Shown here: positions 8,401-16,172 of the stretch, piece by piece
How positions within the stretch are numbered: position 1 is the stretch's first letter
How the letters are laid out: every line of letters starts with the position of its first letter
Position numbers and translations under genes: made by a program
The notes under the pieces: generated by a model
The model's input: only the letters and a program-made list of their open reading frames with translations
What the model was told of the DNA's origin: nothing
The model's database searches: none
Origin: Klebsormidium nitens
Lineage: Eukaryota > Streptophyta > Klebsormidiophyceae > Klebsormidiales > Klebsormidiaceae
Direction: 5' to 3'
DNA length: 64,000 nt
NCBI GenBank assembly: GCA_000708835.1
Contig: DF237340.1
Span: forward strand, 1 to 64,000

Positions 8401-9036
8401 GCCCAGGCGCACGGCGTCCTTGATGACGTCATCGTCTGTGAGGCCGAGCTGGGCTACCCCGGGTTTGCCGACGAGGAGGGGCATGGCGCCGGTGTCGAGG
8501 ATGGCGACCCCACGCAGGGGCTTGCCGTTGATCAACACCTCGCTCCTCGTGTTGTGGAAGATGGGGGCGCGCACGCGCTCGCGCGCCCGGTTCCCGCGGT
8601 ACGCTGGTAGGTTGCGTACCTTCTCCACCAGTGTTGCCCGTGCCGCCGGCTCCAACAGCTCCAGGATGGGGTCGAGGTTGCAGGGGCACATGGCTGAGTA
8701 GGCTTCCACCGGCATGGCGATGCTTGCGCCGGTGCTGTGGACGGGCGCCGTGGGCTGAGGGGTGCCGGCGCTGCCATGTTGGGAGGCTGGGGCGTTCTGT
8801 GCAGGGGCTGCCCGGCCCGCCGGAGGAAGTTCCACACTTGGCCCGGACCCCCCTGAAGGGTGACCGGGCCCAGACCCCGGGTCGTCATCCTTGGGGTCCC
8901 GCTGGGGCTGAACTCCCGGGTGCTCGTCCGGCGGGGGAATCCCGTACTGCCTCTTCCTCAGTTCTTCCTCACCGGGTTCCGGGGAGGAGGGCGGGGTTTG
9001 GGCGCCAGGTGTGCGACGGATAGTCGCCTCCTGCAA
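5419..9036 (-). CDS. Aspartic protease and C5-DNA methyltransferase, element 1
   Basis: 1205 codons, in the same frame as the protein upstream and parted from it only by a TGA at 9070-9072. Near residue 181 is an aspartic protease active site, ILDTGAMPLLVG, which would cut the polyprotein. Residues 300-840 are an unrecognised, Trp- and Arg-rich region. From about 850 to the end is a C5-methyltransferase in canonical motif order: motif I LLFGGIGAE (S-adenosylmethionine binding, about 859), motif IV SSPCQGFSR with the catalytic Cys near 953, motif VI FIFEMVDA near 1000, motif VIII AAHRVRTF, and a motif IX-X end resembling DNMT3 (ERERIMG, then RRRLVGAAIDV). The order is not rearranged as in plant DRM enzymes. 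The catalytic residues look intact. It could methylate element or host DNA; the CpG target is known for described relatives and is not visible here. Confidence 0.92.
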   Translation of the reverse strand: MQEATIRRTPGAQTPPSSPEPGEEELRKRQYGIPPPDEHPGVQPQRDPKDDDPGSGPGHPSGGSGPSVELPPAGRAAPAQNAPASQHGSAGTPQPTAPVHSTGASIAMPVEAYSAMCPCNLDPILELLEPAARATLVEKVRNLPAYRGNRARERVRAPIFHNTRSEVLINGKPLRGVAILDTGAMPLLVGKPGVAQLGLTDDDVIKDAVRLGLADDKVSAMFGVTREPLVFRFNPGTKTDTVLKVRAVITAAPYDFLVGNVVLWTLGGIVDAWREQFRYRLHWREGPQGAGNTEGFIPIRYERETGARHMPQVFYNSMLLRQGGVDRWRVYGPQRAPTPLESLPDLVSEDESGVVSSAGSIPDLNELPDFLEMASPDSSRSSTPDSLPDLEPVGQMELERLGDPAPVVAVEHEGWHGVYYRDDPDFRFVAPYPMDERWIWWLEYIATGQVGRSAVSRSNWDEERARLHRLATDLEDSLFGQWKLPEWHPEMVQRRRELAQIYTLILVYLAWLDFHNEEFAVMESVRSWEAQLHQALDWSVRERRALRLEDMVQVCPRAARLGLSGGEADSTARRLEQVMANGAAQRHNSVHVRNIVTCLRRQTRNDMQHSVDTPRYLLARPGLVVSREERRGFQPAFKRTLVSCHTHLSKLLAGIPDPAGPVDPQEVAHRELVHGVSPLWGSLEGYPPPALNYMRRQDEWGRPEPPPGWDYRLQTSHIYYRELYEFLAVHPRSLEEQFWMERNWERIGNFRNRDFPQMDDLLLMQNQRRREPPVVEVGEDEIAPVAEADPDALEDGVPPAADAPWDGLPQGLLTQPPVGQELSVIGSRTAYYRETVGLNSVPTFSPIFAEGLYITVMLLFGGIGAELKGLLRAGLYIKRLFYVENDPGARIAFGTRLRDLHHRYPEQLGPQAFHTTQSSMPWDIREVGERELRRAVGSECQDPINLVTISSPCQGFSRANRQALGLEDDRSGLIVEAWRILDTLQQIQRPWGFDVGFIFEMVDASDHPSPPARWGFEQLDAICGGQPGQGILIDAAKLGSAAHRVRTFWTNLAPGPLIQARYDEYDCGQAMNKVEARDVLEPFLTVQSALEDDPRVRGYFPMNVAGEPIRVFPTLVATPGSYAFRFQGPDRPGPGMRYDRNKREWDEPNANERERIMGLIPGSTAAPGLTEANRRRLVGAAIDVRAFYWLCKEIRRWRVLNYDED

Positions 9037-9069
9037 GACGTCCTGGAATTTCTTGAGGTGTTCTGGCCC

Positions 9070-10932
9070 TCAGTTAATGGGTGCCACGGTTTTGCTATAC
9101 ACCTCCCGCCCAACCCGTATGGCAATTTCTTGGGCCACCTGTTCCCATGGCACCATCCGATTTTCGACATTGCAGGACCCGGCAGGCGCTGCGTCAAAGA
9201 CGGCTGAGCCTGAGGGGACCGCCAGAGGGACTTCTGGAGCGACGTCTGTCCCCGACGCTAAAGCCCCGCCCCCTCCTAGATCTTTTCCCCTGTCTCCCGG
9301 GCTGTCTCCCTTCCCGCCGGCTTCGTGGCCCTCGCCGTTACTGCCCGTCCGTTCCCCGGTAGGCTTCCCCGGGGCTAAGGGTGTTCCTTCTGGCGCCGGC
9401 GGTTTGGCGGGCGCTGGAGGCGGGGGTGGCGGCGGTGGCGGCGCCAGTGGAGAGGAACTGGGCCCCACATGGACCGTCTGCAGGCCCGGGTCCTCAACGT
9501 TGGCCATGAAGGCCTCCACGGCTGCGGGGTCAGCCGTCGGTCCGAAGCTGGGGACGGTGTGTCCGCTGCTCACTGCTCCGGCCGGCCCAAAACTCCGTTC
9601 AGAAAAAAAGAGAAGAATATGGGCGGCTTCCGTATCCGGGTGTTGAACGAAGTCAGGAAGCTCAGAGAAGACTCCCATATACGAGGAAGAGGGTGATCGC
9701 ACCTTCCCATTTTGTCCTTGTGCGGCCCCCTCTTCAAAGTCTTCAGGGGGGGTGGAGTAACCATGCTGGTCCTCCCCGCCCAGGAGTGCTGCCGCCTCCA
9801 ATGGCGCAACCGCCTTCGCGGCGGGCTTTCCCCCCGTCTTCCGTGTGGGGCGCTGTTTGCGCCCCTCACCCGCCGTGTCCGCTGGGCCTTTCCCTGAGCT
9901 AGCCGGGGGTGGGATTTCGGCAGGCGGGCTGGGGGCTCGTCCTCCGGCCGTCTGCGTTAGGCCCCCTTCCTCCGGCCCGGTTTCCGCCGGTGGGTTGGGC
10001 TCCTTGGTCCCTTCCGGCTGCTCCTCCTCGGACGGGCTCGGTTTACGTTCCGGTTCCCCCTCCGGCGGCCACGGGGCCCGCTCCACCCCTTCGTCCGGCT
10101 CTTCCCCCGGCACGTCGTTACTCACCGCTCCCCATCCTCCGAGGGCCATCGTGTCGTTCATGAGCTGCCCGTCGTACATGTCTTCCTTGTGCCCAATGGG
10201 AGGTCGCCATCCCAGGTAGTAGGTGTTGGCCTCCCGCCGGAGGAGCACTTGCAGCTGGCTCAGCTTCTGGGGGTGCGCGTTTCCGCTCCACTCCAGGCCT
10301 GCGACGCGCTCCAGGGCGATGTTGAGGGCGATCTGCTCACGGACCTGGGACTCCGAGGGAAACCTGTTCCCAGCGGGCGGAAGTCCATAGACGAACGGTC
10401 CCCCTTCCTTCCAGAACCATCGGGTTTGCGCCTCGTAAGAGGCGGGGTAGGGAACGGTGGAGAACTTGGGGTAGTCGGCCGCACGCGGCGCTCCGGCCTC
10501 GTCCAGCCACCGCTTCCAGACTGGGTCCTCCCCGACTGCTACTTCCTTCTCCGGCGGCACTGTCGGGCGCCCAGCTGCTGCTTCGGCGGCCGGGTCGAAG
10601 TCGTCACCTGCGTAGGAGTACCATGGCCGGCGGTGAGTGGCGCTGTTCTCCTCCGCAAAGCCCGCCCGCTTCGCATACGCGATCTCTACCACCCTCCCGC
10701 GCGCCCATATGGGGTCGATGAGGGATTCCCGGCGCTCAGGGGAGGCATGGGATAGGGCGAAAATGAGGAGGCCCCGGTACTCGTCCCGATAGTAGTCGGG
10801 GGACTGGTCCACCAGGGCAGGAAACTCCCGCCGGTCCGCCTCACGTTGGTAGAACGGATCCTCCGTGGTGGGCACCGTCTTGAAGACCTCGTCGAACCGC
10901 ACCACCCAGTCTTCCTTCTCCAGGCCCGCCAC
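9070..10932 (-). CDS. Unrecognised element 1 protein, 620 residues
   Basis: No known domain is recognised. The first 260 residues look folded, rich in Trp, Tyr and charged residues; the rest is Pro/Gly/Glu-rich, with a run of ten prolines (about residue 500) and acidic stretches, and is probably disordered. A Tyr/Arg-rich pattern (YYRDEYRGLL) resembles one in the pre-DNMT region of the next frame (YYRELYEFLA), which hints at a repeated module. It lies between Gag and protease and is in frame with the protease-DNMT frame through a TGA at 9070-9072, so it is probably part of the same polyprotein. Element 2 has no room for an equivalent. It may be a Gag extension or acquired cargo. The ATG at 10932 is arbitrary. 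Confidence 0.6.
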   Translation of the reverse strand: MAGLEKEDWVVRFDEVFKTVPTTEDPFYQREADRREFPALVDQSPDYYRDEYRGLLIFALSHASPERRESLIDPIWARGRVVEIAYAKRAGFAEENSATHRRPWYSYAGDDFDPAAEAAAGRPTVPPEKEVAVGEDPVWKRWLDEAGAPRAADYPKFSTVPYPASYEAQTRWFWKEGGPFVYGLPPAGNRFPSESQVREQIALNIALERVAGLEWSGNAHPQKLSQLQVLLRREANTYYLGWRPPIGHKEDMYDGQLMNDTMALGGWGAVSNDVPGEEPDEGVERAPWPPEGEPERKPSPSEEEQPEGTKEPNPPAETGPEEGGLTQTAGGRAPSPPAEIPPPASSGKGPADTAGEGRKQRPTRKTGGKPAAKAVAPLEAAALLGGEDQHGYSTPPEDFEEGAAQGQNGKVRSPSSSYMGVFSELPDFVQHPDTEAAHILLFFSERSFGPAGAVSSGHTVPSFGPTADPAAVEAFMANVEDPGLQTVHVGPSSSPLAPPPPPPPPPAPAKPPAPEGTPLAPGKPTGERTGSNGEGHEAGGKGDSPGDRGKDLGGGGALASGTDVAPEVPLAVPSGSAVFDAAPAGSCNVENRMVPWEQVAQEIAIRVGREVYSKTVAPIN

Positions 10933-11113
10933 TCGCGCTTGTGCCGCCTGCAGGTCGGGGTCGTTGTGGTTGAAGGCTCCCGGAAGGGGTCCCCCGAGGT
11001 ATTCCCAGGGTTCTCCTTGGTTTCGGCTTCCGCCTCCGGCTCTCCTCCAGGACCCCCCGGCTCCGCAGTTTGCTGCTCCTCCGGCGCGTCTTCAGGGCGA
11101 ACCTCAGCTTCCC

Positions 11114-11587
11114 CTACTCCCGTGGCTTGCTGCCCCTTGGCCTCTTCTTTGCCTTCTTGGTTGGCGGGGCGTCCACCACCGCCGTGCCCTCCTTCTCGTG
11201 CTCTGTTTCCGCTTTTTCTCCCGCCGGAACAGGCCTCTTACCCCGCTTCTCCTTGACTGCTGACTTAGGCTCTGAAGGTTCCTCCGGCGGCGCCTTCTTC
11301 TTGCCCTTGTCCTGAGTGTCGGTTTTCTGCCCAGTGGCTGCAGGGAGTGGTTTCTCCGGGGGCTTGGGAACAACCTTCTTCTCCTCCGATTGCTTGCCAC
11401 CCTTCTGTGCCGAGGTGGATTTCTCCACCTTGACCTCCTGCAGGTTCACGGGCATTCCGGGGCTGATCCAGGGGTTGGGGTGGAAGGGCGGGACTTTGGA
11501 TTTAACCGATCCTGATCTTGCCCACCCCTCAGCTGTGAGCGCGGCTTGTGCGCTTTCAGCTGATCCCGGTGGGAAGATCCCCCGTGA
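11114..11587 (-). CDS. Lys/Glu-rich continuation of the Gag frame, element 1
   Basis: Directly after the TGA at 11588-11590 the same frame stays open for about 157 codons to TAG at 11114-11116. The product is low-complexity, rich in Lys, Glu and Pro, with a basic cluster near its end (KKAKKRPRG) that resembles a nuclear localisation signal. Because the frame and composition continue, the TGA is probably a mutation (or a readthrough stop) and this is the C-terminal end of the large Gag-like protein. No domain is recognised. Confidence 0.5.
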   Translation of the reverse strand, partial: SRGIFPPGSAESAQAALTAEGWARSGSVKSKVPPFHPNPWISPGMPVNLQEVKVEKSTSAQKGGKQSEEKKVVPKPPEKPLPAATGQKTDTQDKGKKKAPPEEPSEPKSAVKEKRGKRPVPAGEKAETEHEKEGTAVVDAPPTKKAKKRPRGSKPRE

Positions 11588-14500
11588 TCAAAGGAATTGC
11601 ATTTTAGGGCGCTTGGGGGGAGGGGTTGGGGTGCGGGTGCGTTCCCCCCCCTTTTCCTCGCTGGATGACGGCGTGGCTTCCTCGTCGTCCTCATCCGGCG
11701 TAAGGTACCCCCCCAACTTGGCCAGCCCGGCCTTGGCGTTAAGCTTTTTGCGCGCTGATTCGAGGCGGGCGTGCTCTTGGTTTGCCGTTTCAGGGCTCGC
11801 CTGCGCCAGTTTGAGCAACAGGTTATCGACGTTCTCCTCCAGCTCCCGCACCTCGATCCGAATCACTGATACGTCGAAAATCTCCACACCAGGCTCAAAG
11901 GTTAGGATGGGGCCCTCCTCCGGCGCCTTCCTCAGCCGGGCCTCCAGCTTCCTGGCCCGCCGGAGGACCTCCTTGCTCCCGTTGACACCCTCAATCGCCC
12001 CGGCTTGACGCAAAGAGCTGGCCAGCTTCCTGAGGCCGTCGATGCGCACCTGCTCGCCGGTGGGGTCGAGTCGAAGGGTGGGTGGAGGCTCCACACTGCG
12101 GGACCGCTGTCGCTGTTGGTGTCCTGTTGACAGCTCTCCGGCGCCCTCGTCCGCTGGGTCGTTCTTGGCCCGCCGTGGACGCTTGGTTTGGGGGCTGGCT
12201 GACCGGGCGCGCCGTTCTTCTCCGGCCACCTGTCGCTTCTCCCGCCCCGACCGCCGCGCCAGGATGGGCTTGTCCTCGCCCTCGCTGGCCTTACCGCCCA
12301 GGCCCTTCCGGCTTGCGGTTGGAGAAGGCTTGGAGGCACCGCCCCCTTTTGTCTCCTTGGGGCCCGGTTGCTTCGGCCGAGGGGGTGCGCCGATTGGCAC
12401 CACCCGTGGGAGATTTTCCCCTTTCACGTGGGTGGGGGCGGGGGACACGCGCTTGTCGGGCTCCGTGGAGTGCCCCCCCCACTGCCCGTGTGGCACGTCG
12501 TAGTCGTCGACCTTCCAAGTTTCCCGGTAGGTGGTGTCCTCCCGGTCGTCATCGTCGCGCACATACTTCTGGTACGCGTAGAGGGGGTCCGTCCCCCAGG
12601 CAGCGTACAGATTGGCCTTGTACTGTCCCCACGGGATGACGCGCCCCCTGTTGTGGGTGTCGCCCTTCTTCAGCTCAAGCTCCTCCTCCGGCAGGGGGCC
12701 CACCTGGATAGGCGTGTTGTCGTCCCAGCCACCGTGCCACGCGTGGAGGAGTCGCCGGTGGAACAGCACCATCTCAGACAGGTCCGGCTTGGGCGGGGCC
12801 TTCTTGGACGCTGGCCGCCCGTGCAGCTCGCGGCAGTACTCAAGGATGGACCGACCCGCATAGTGCAGGGCCAGCAGGACGTAGCATTGCGTCCTGGTGG
12901 GCCGCTTGGCGAACATGAACTCCGCTGCCCGCGTGACGTACTCCCGGCCCCAGTGGGTTATGTAGCCCGCGAACTCGTCGTTGTGCATGACGGCCCAGGA
13001 TTGTCGCTCCCGCCAGTCTCGTGGACTCCAGCACATGCACCTGAAATCCGGGTGCCAAGGAGGGTGACCGGTTTTGCCCCCTTGGAGGCCGGCCTTGCTC
13101 TCGTCCTGGGCTGCGTGCGCCAGCATGTAGTTCAGGTGCTGGATGAACGCCATCTGCCCCTTGTACCGCGGGGCCTGCATCGGGGGCAGGTAGATGTCCA
13201 GTTTGTGCGGGGGGAGATGCGGGTCGTCGTCCACCACCGGGTCGGGGTACTCCTCCATGGCCCAGGTGTGGTTGTCGGCGTGGGTGGGATCGGCTGCGGC
13301 CAACCACTGATCCTTGAACGGACCAGCGACGATGTTGAACCAGTTTTCGCCGAGGGTTATGACGTCGTCAAACTTGCTGATGACGGTCTCTCCTCCCTGT
13401 GCTCCGCCAGCTCCTCCGGCCGCACCGCCTGCTTCTTCCTCCGGCTCGTCCTCGCCTGACTGCTCCACTGACCCCGAGCCCGCCTGCTCGGACTCCTCCT
13501 CCACGCTCTCACGCTCCGAGTCATCCGCCTCCCCCTCCGCGTCTTCGTCTCCCTCCTCGACGCCGGGCTGCTCCACATCCTCGGGGTCATCTTCGTCCCC
13601 CTCGCCGTCGTCATCGTCAGCTCCGCCAACGCAGCGCATGGGCTTCGCAGGACCGAGGTAGGACAGGGGGATGGAGGACGCTTGGACCTCCAGACTGTAG
13701 GCCGGAGGAAGGGTCTCGAACGGGGCTGCCCGTTTAACCTGCACCTCCCGTTGGGGCCCGACCTTGGGGTCATTCAGCATGTGGACCTGCACCCCTGCGT
13801 TCTCGAGGGACTCGATCCCCTGATAGCGGGGGTCGTTGGGGGAATACTCCCCAAAGGAAGGGGGCAGCTTCTGGGCGACCAGGGGCGTTGGCTCAGGCTC
13901 GGCGGGGCCTTCGGCTTCCTCCGGCTCAGCTCTGGTCTCCCCCCCGGCCTCCTCAGCTGCTGCGACAGGGCGATCGCCATGTGGGCGGAAGGCTGGGGGT
14001 GGGCCGCCCTTCCGCAGACGATCCTCCTTGGCTCTGGCCGCCAGCCGGTCCTTCTCCCCGCGTGCCCGCGGTGCCGTGGTTGTCTCGCGCTGCGCCTTGG
14101 TTGACGCGCGCACCTCCGGCAGCTCGTGGTCTTCGTCCGCCAGGTAGACGCCCATGTAGGGGACGCCTGGCTGCTCGATGACGGCCGACCACGCCAGCTC
14201 AGGGTCGAACTCCTCCGTGGCTGGCGCGTTGTGCTCCACCGCATCGGCGGCGTAGGCATGCTTGGGGGCTCCGCGGTTGCTCCGGCCGCCCGCACCAGGT
14301 TTGCCCTTGCCGCTGTCGCCGGACCCGCGCCACTTCTCCGGCCGCTTCTCGGGAATCGCCTCCCAGCACTCGTGGGACTCGTGGGAGTCCCTACGCTTGC
14401 AGTGCTTGCAGACCGCCCCTGGCATCCGCGGCCCCTTTGCCTCCGGCTTCTTCTTGCACTCCGTGCGTGTGTGGCCGTACTCGCCACAGTTGAAGCAGTT

Positions 14501-15163
14501 GCCCTTGAACCCCGTTCCCAGTGCCGGAGGCTCCATGGCGGCTAAGGCTTGCTTGGGTTTTCCCCGGCCTCGCCGCTCTCTCTCTTTGGGACCGCGTTCT
14601 GCTCGGGGTTTGTTGGACTCTCTCTGAGAGCCCGGGGACTTGCTGGAGAGGCTCAGGTCCTGCAATTTGGAGGAGAGGGGTTTGCCGGTGGTTTTGTCGG
14701 CCCGCTCCAGCTCACGTGCATGAAGAGCGTCCTCCACCTGCCTGGCCTCTTGCTCCAACTTGTCTAGGGTACAATCGGCAACAGCCCACTTGAGAACATC
14801 GTTCTCTATCGCACGCCGCACCTCCCCCCTAAGCGCTTTCAACGCTTTCTCAGTCACCTCCCTGCCGATGGTGGGCTTACCGTTCTTCCGGCAGAGCTCC
14901 CGCAAGAGGTGAAACGTGGCGTGAGTGCTCCTCCCCGCCGTGTACTTGAAGTTGAGGTATTCGCCCAGCGTCTGAGCGGTGTTCTCCGGATAGGTGGTCT
15001 GCAGGAAAGCCCAGGTTTCGGTCATGAGCGTGGGGTCCCCCTTTGCTACCTTCCGTGGCCAGGAAGGCACTGGGCCTGGCGGCGCGTCCGTGTTCGCCTT
15101 CCACTGCTCATGCCACTTCTCTGCGAGAAGTTTCTCCTCTACCTTCCGGTTTTCAGCCTCCAC
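11588..15163 (-). CDS. Gag-like protein with zinc knuckles and long unrecognised region, element 1
   Basis: Residues 1-180 are helical and fit a retrotransposon capsid (FLQTTYPENTAQTLGEYLNF and later helices). A CX2CX4HX4C zinc knuckle (CFNCGEYGHTRTEC) lies near residue 222, followed by a second Cys/His cluster (CKHCKRRDSHESHEC); these would bind element RNA. Beyond that are about 900 residues not seen in ordinary Gag: an acidic Glu/Asp-rich stretch, a Trp-rich folded-looking region around residues 640-900 (HPDFRCMCWSPRDWRERQ, HWGREYVTRAAEF) and a basic tail. The true N-terminus is upstream, because coding similarity in helix character continues before the ATG at 15163 and links to 15139-15720 through a one-base shift. 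The frame ends at TGA (11588-11590) and then stays open. Confidence 0.85.
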   Translation of the reverse strand: MEAENRKVEEKLLAEKWHEQWKANTDAPPGPVPSWPRKVAKGDPTLMTETWAFLQTTYPENTAQTLGEYLNFKYTAGRSTHATFHLLRELCRKNGKPTIGREVTEKALKALRGEVRRAIENDVLKWAVADCTLDKLEQEARQVEDALHARELERADKTTGKPLSSKLQDLSLSSKSPGSQRESNKPRAERGPKERERRGRGKPKQALAAMEPPALGTGFKGNCFNCGEYGHTRTECKKKPEAKGPRMPGAVCKHCKRRDSHESHECWEAIPEKRPEKWRGSGDSGKGKPGAGGRSNRGAPKHAYAADAVEHNAPATEEFDPELAWSAVIEQPGVPYMGVYLADEDHELPEVRASTKAQRETTTAPRARGEKDRLAARAKEDRLRKGGPPPAFRPHGDRPVAAAEEAGGETRAEPEEAEGPAEPEPTPLVAQKLPPSFGEYSPNDPRYQGIESLENAGVQVHMLNDPKVGPQREVQVKRAAPFETLPPAYSLEVQASSIPLSYLGPAKPMRCVGGADDDDGEGDEDDPEDVEQPGVEEGDEDAEGEADDSERESVEEESEQAGSGSVEQSGEDEPEEEAGGAAGGAGGAQGGETVISKFDDVITLGENWFNIVAGPFKDQWLAAADPTHADNHTWAMEEYPDPVVDDDPHLPPHKLDIYLPPMQAPRYKGQMAFIQHLNYMLAHAAQDESKAGLQGGKTGHPPWHPDFRCMCWSPRDWRERQSWAVMHNDEFAGYITHWGREYVTRAAEFMFAKRPTRTQCYVLLALHYAGRSILEYCRELHGRPASKKAPPKPDLSEMVLFHRRLLHAWHGGWDDNTPIQVGPLPEEELELKKGDTHNRGRVIPWGQYKANLYAAWGTDPLYAYQKYVRDDDDREDTTYRETWKVDDYDVPHGQWGGHSTEPDKRVSPAPTHVKGENLPRVVPIGAPPRPKQPGPKETKGGGASKPSPTASRKGLGGKASEGEDKPILARRSGREKRQVAGEERRARSASPQTKRPRRAKNDPADEGAGELSTGHQQRQRSRSVEPPPTLRLDPTGEQVRIDGLRKLASSLRQAGAIEGVNGSKEVLRRARKLEARLRKAPEEGPILTFEPGVEIFDVSVIRIEVRELEENVDNLLLKLAQASPETANQEHARLESARKKLNAKAGLAKLGGYLTPDEDDEEATPSSSEEKGGERTRTPTPPPKRPKMQFL

Positions 15164-15720
15164 TTCCTCCCGCGCCTTCGCATTCTCTTCCAGACGCGTA
15201 CGGAATTTATCCTGGAGAACGTGGTATGCGTCCCCCTCACAAAGATCACTGCAAACTTGTCTTCATCAGTGAGAGTGGCCGCCGTAGCACTGCGGCGAGA
15301 CCGGATAAGCTGCAGGCGATTCTCATAAGTGAGCCGGAGGTCTGTGACACTCTGGCCCCCTACACGCCCACTAAACTTTCCACCGAAGCTCCCTGTGGAG
15401 CTACCCCCTGTCTCCTCCATATCCCAGCTGTCTTCCCAGTCCTCAACTCCTAAGAAGGAGACTGCTACGGCCGGAAGCACAACAGTGTTGCCCTGCTCCT
15501 CTGCCGATTCCGACGCACTGGTGGAAAGAGGGGTTTCAGGGATGATCTCACCAGCTGGGTTTTCTTCAGGTGAACCTTGACCACCCTCGGATGTCTCCGC
15601 TGCCGCCGTGGACTGTCCCTCACCCTTCGCTCCCTGCCCAAACCTCCGAAGAAAGTAAGGCGGGTCCCCTTCAGCCCCGCTGCTTTCCGCTGGCTGATCA
15701 GAGGGAGGCTGCATAAGCAA
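15139..15720 (-). CDS. N-terminal part of Gag, element 1, frameshifted
   Basis: Starts at ATG 15720, about 450 bases inside the 5' repeat. The sequence is Ser/Glu/Gly-rich and then folded-looking (TDEDKFAVIFVRG). At a run of five G (plus-strand C run near 15232-15236) the coding sense passes to the frame of the main Gag protein, which is open and strongly helical (QDKFRTRLEENAKAREE) upstream of its first ATG. A one-base insertion or loss in this homopolymer explains it. Past that run the remaining residues of this frame, to 15139, are probably not real protein. A sequencing error or programmed shift cannot be excluded. Confidence 0.65.
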   Translation of the reverse strand: MLMQPPSDQPAESSGAEGDPPYFLRRFGQGAKGEGQSTAAAETSEGGQGSPEENPAGEIIPETPLSTSASESAEEQGNTVVLPAVAVSFLGVEDWEDSWDMEETGGSSTGSFGGKFSGRVGGQSVTDLRLTYENRLQLIRSRRSATAATLTDEDKFAVIFVRGTHTTFSRINSVRVWKRMRRRGRKWRLKTGR

Positions 15721-16152
15721 TCAAAGAGTTTGCAAAATGCCCCTTACACCCTTGGTTCCTTGTAGCCAAAGGTTAAAACCTTACTCCCACACTCAGAGAT
15801 GTGGTTTCAGCTGCTCCGGCGCCCGTATTACGCCAACTGCAGGAGCTCCCGAGGCCCCACCCACTGCTTACTCAAGCAATGCTGGCTACCCCTGAGCTGT
15901 GCTAGCTCAATCAACCACGTGGGCAGTCCGCCGGAGGACCGCAGACACTGGTTGGAGCTGAGGGTGGCTCACCGTTGTGGCTTGCCGCTCGGACCGAGAA
16001 CCCTTGATCCCCGTACTCCTTGCACCCCCACTTAGCTTGAGCACCCAAGCAAACTGCTTGCCGCTGCAAAGAGAAAAATGATCCTCCAGGTTTGGACCAA
16101 TCAAAGTTCCCCCTTGCTAACCTTGCGAGAAGCACCTAACAGCCACCACCCA
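15721..16152 (-). other. 5' leader of element 1
   Basis: Untranslated stretch between the primer-binding site and the first Gag ATG. No gene or clear structure is seen. In LTR elements this region usually carries packaging signals, but nothing here identifies one. Confidence 0.55.
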
Positions 16153-16172
16153 TCATTCCTAAAGTTGCAAGT
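16153..16172 (-). promoter_or_regulatory. Candidate self-priming primer-binding site, element 1
   Basis: Directly inside the 5' repeat, the element strand reads ACTTGCAACTTTAGGAATGA. This is the perfect 20-base reverse complement of 16439-16458 inside the same repeat. The geometry fits self-priming as known for Tf1/sushi elements: the 5' end of the transcript folds back, pairs with this site, and its 3' end abuts the repeat. No match to the usual initiator-Met-tRNA site is seen. Tf1 pairing is shorter (11 bases), so 20 bases is unusually long. Confidence 0.65.

Noticed and set aside
2191-15453. Long plus-strand open frames opposite element 1
   Set aside because: GC-rich coding DNA leaves long open frames on the other strand. 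These translate to Pro/Arg/Gly-rich sequence without any domain, while the minus strand encodes recognised proteins.
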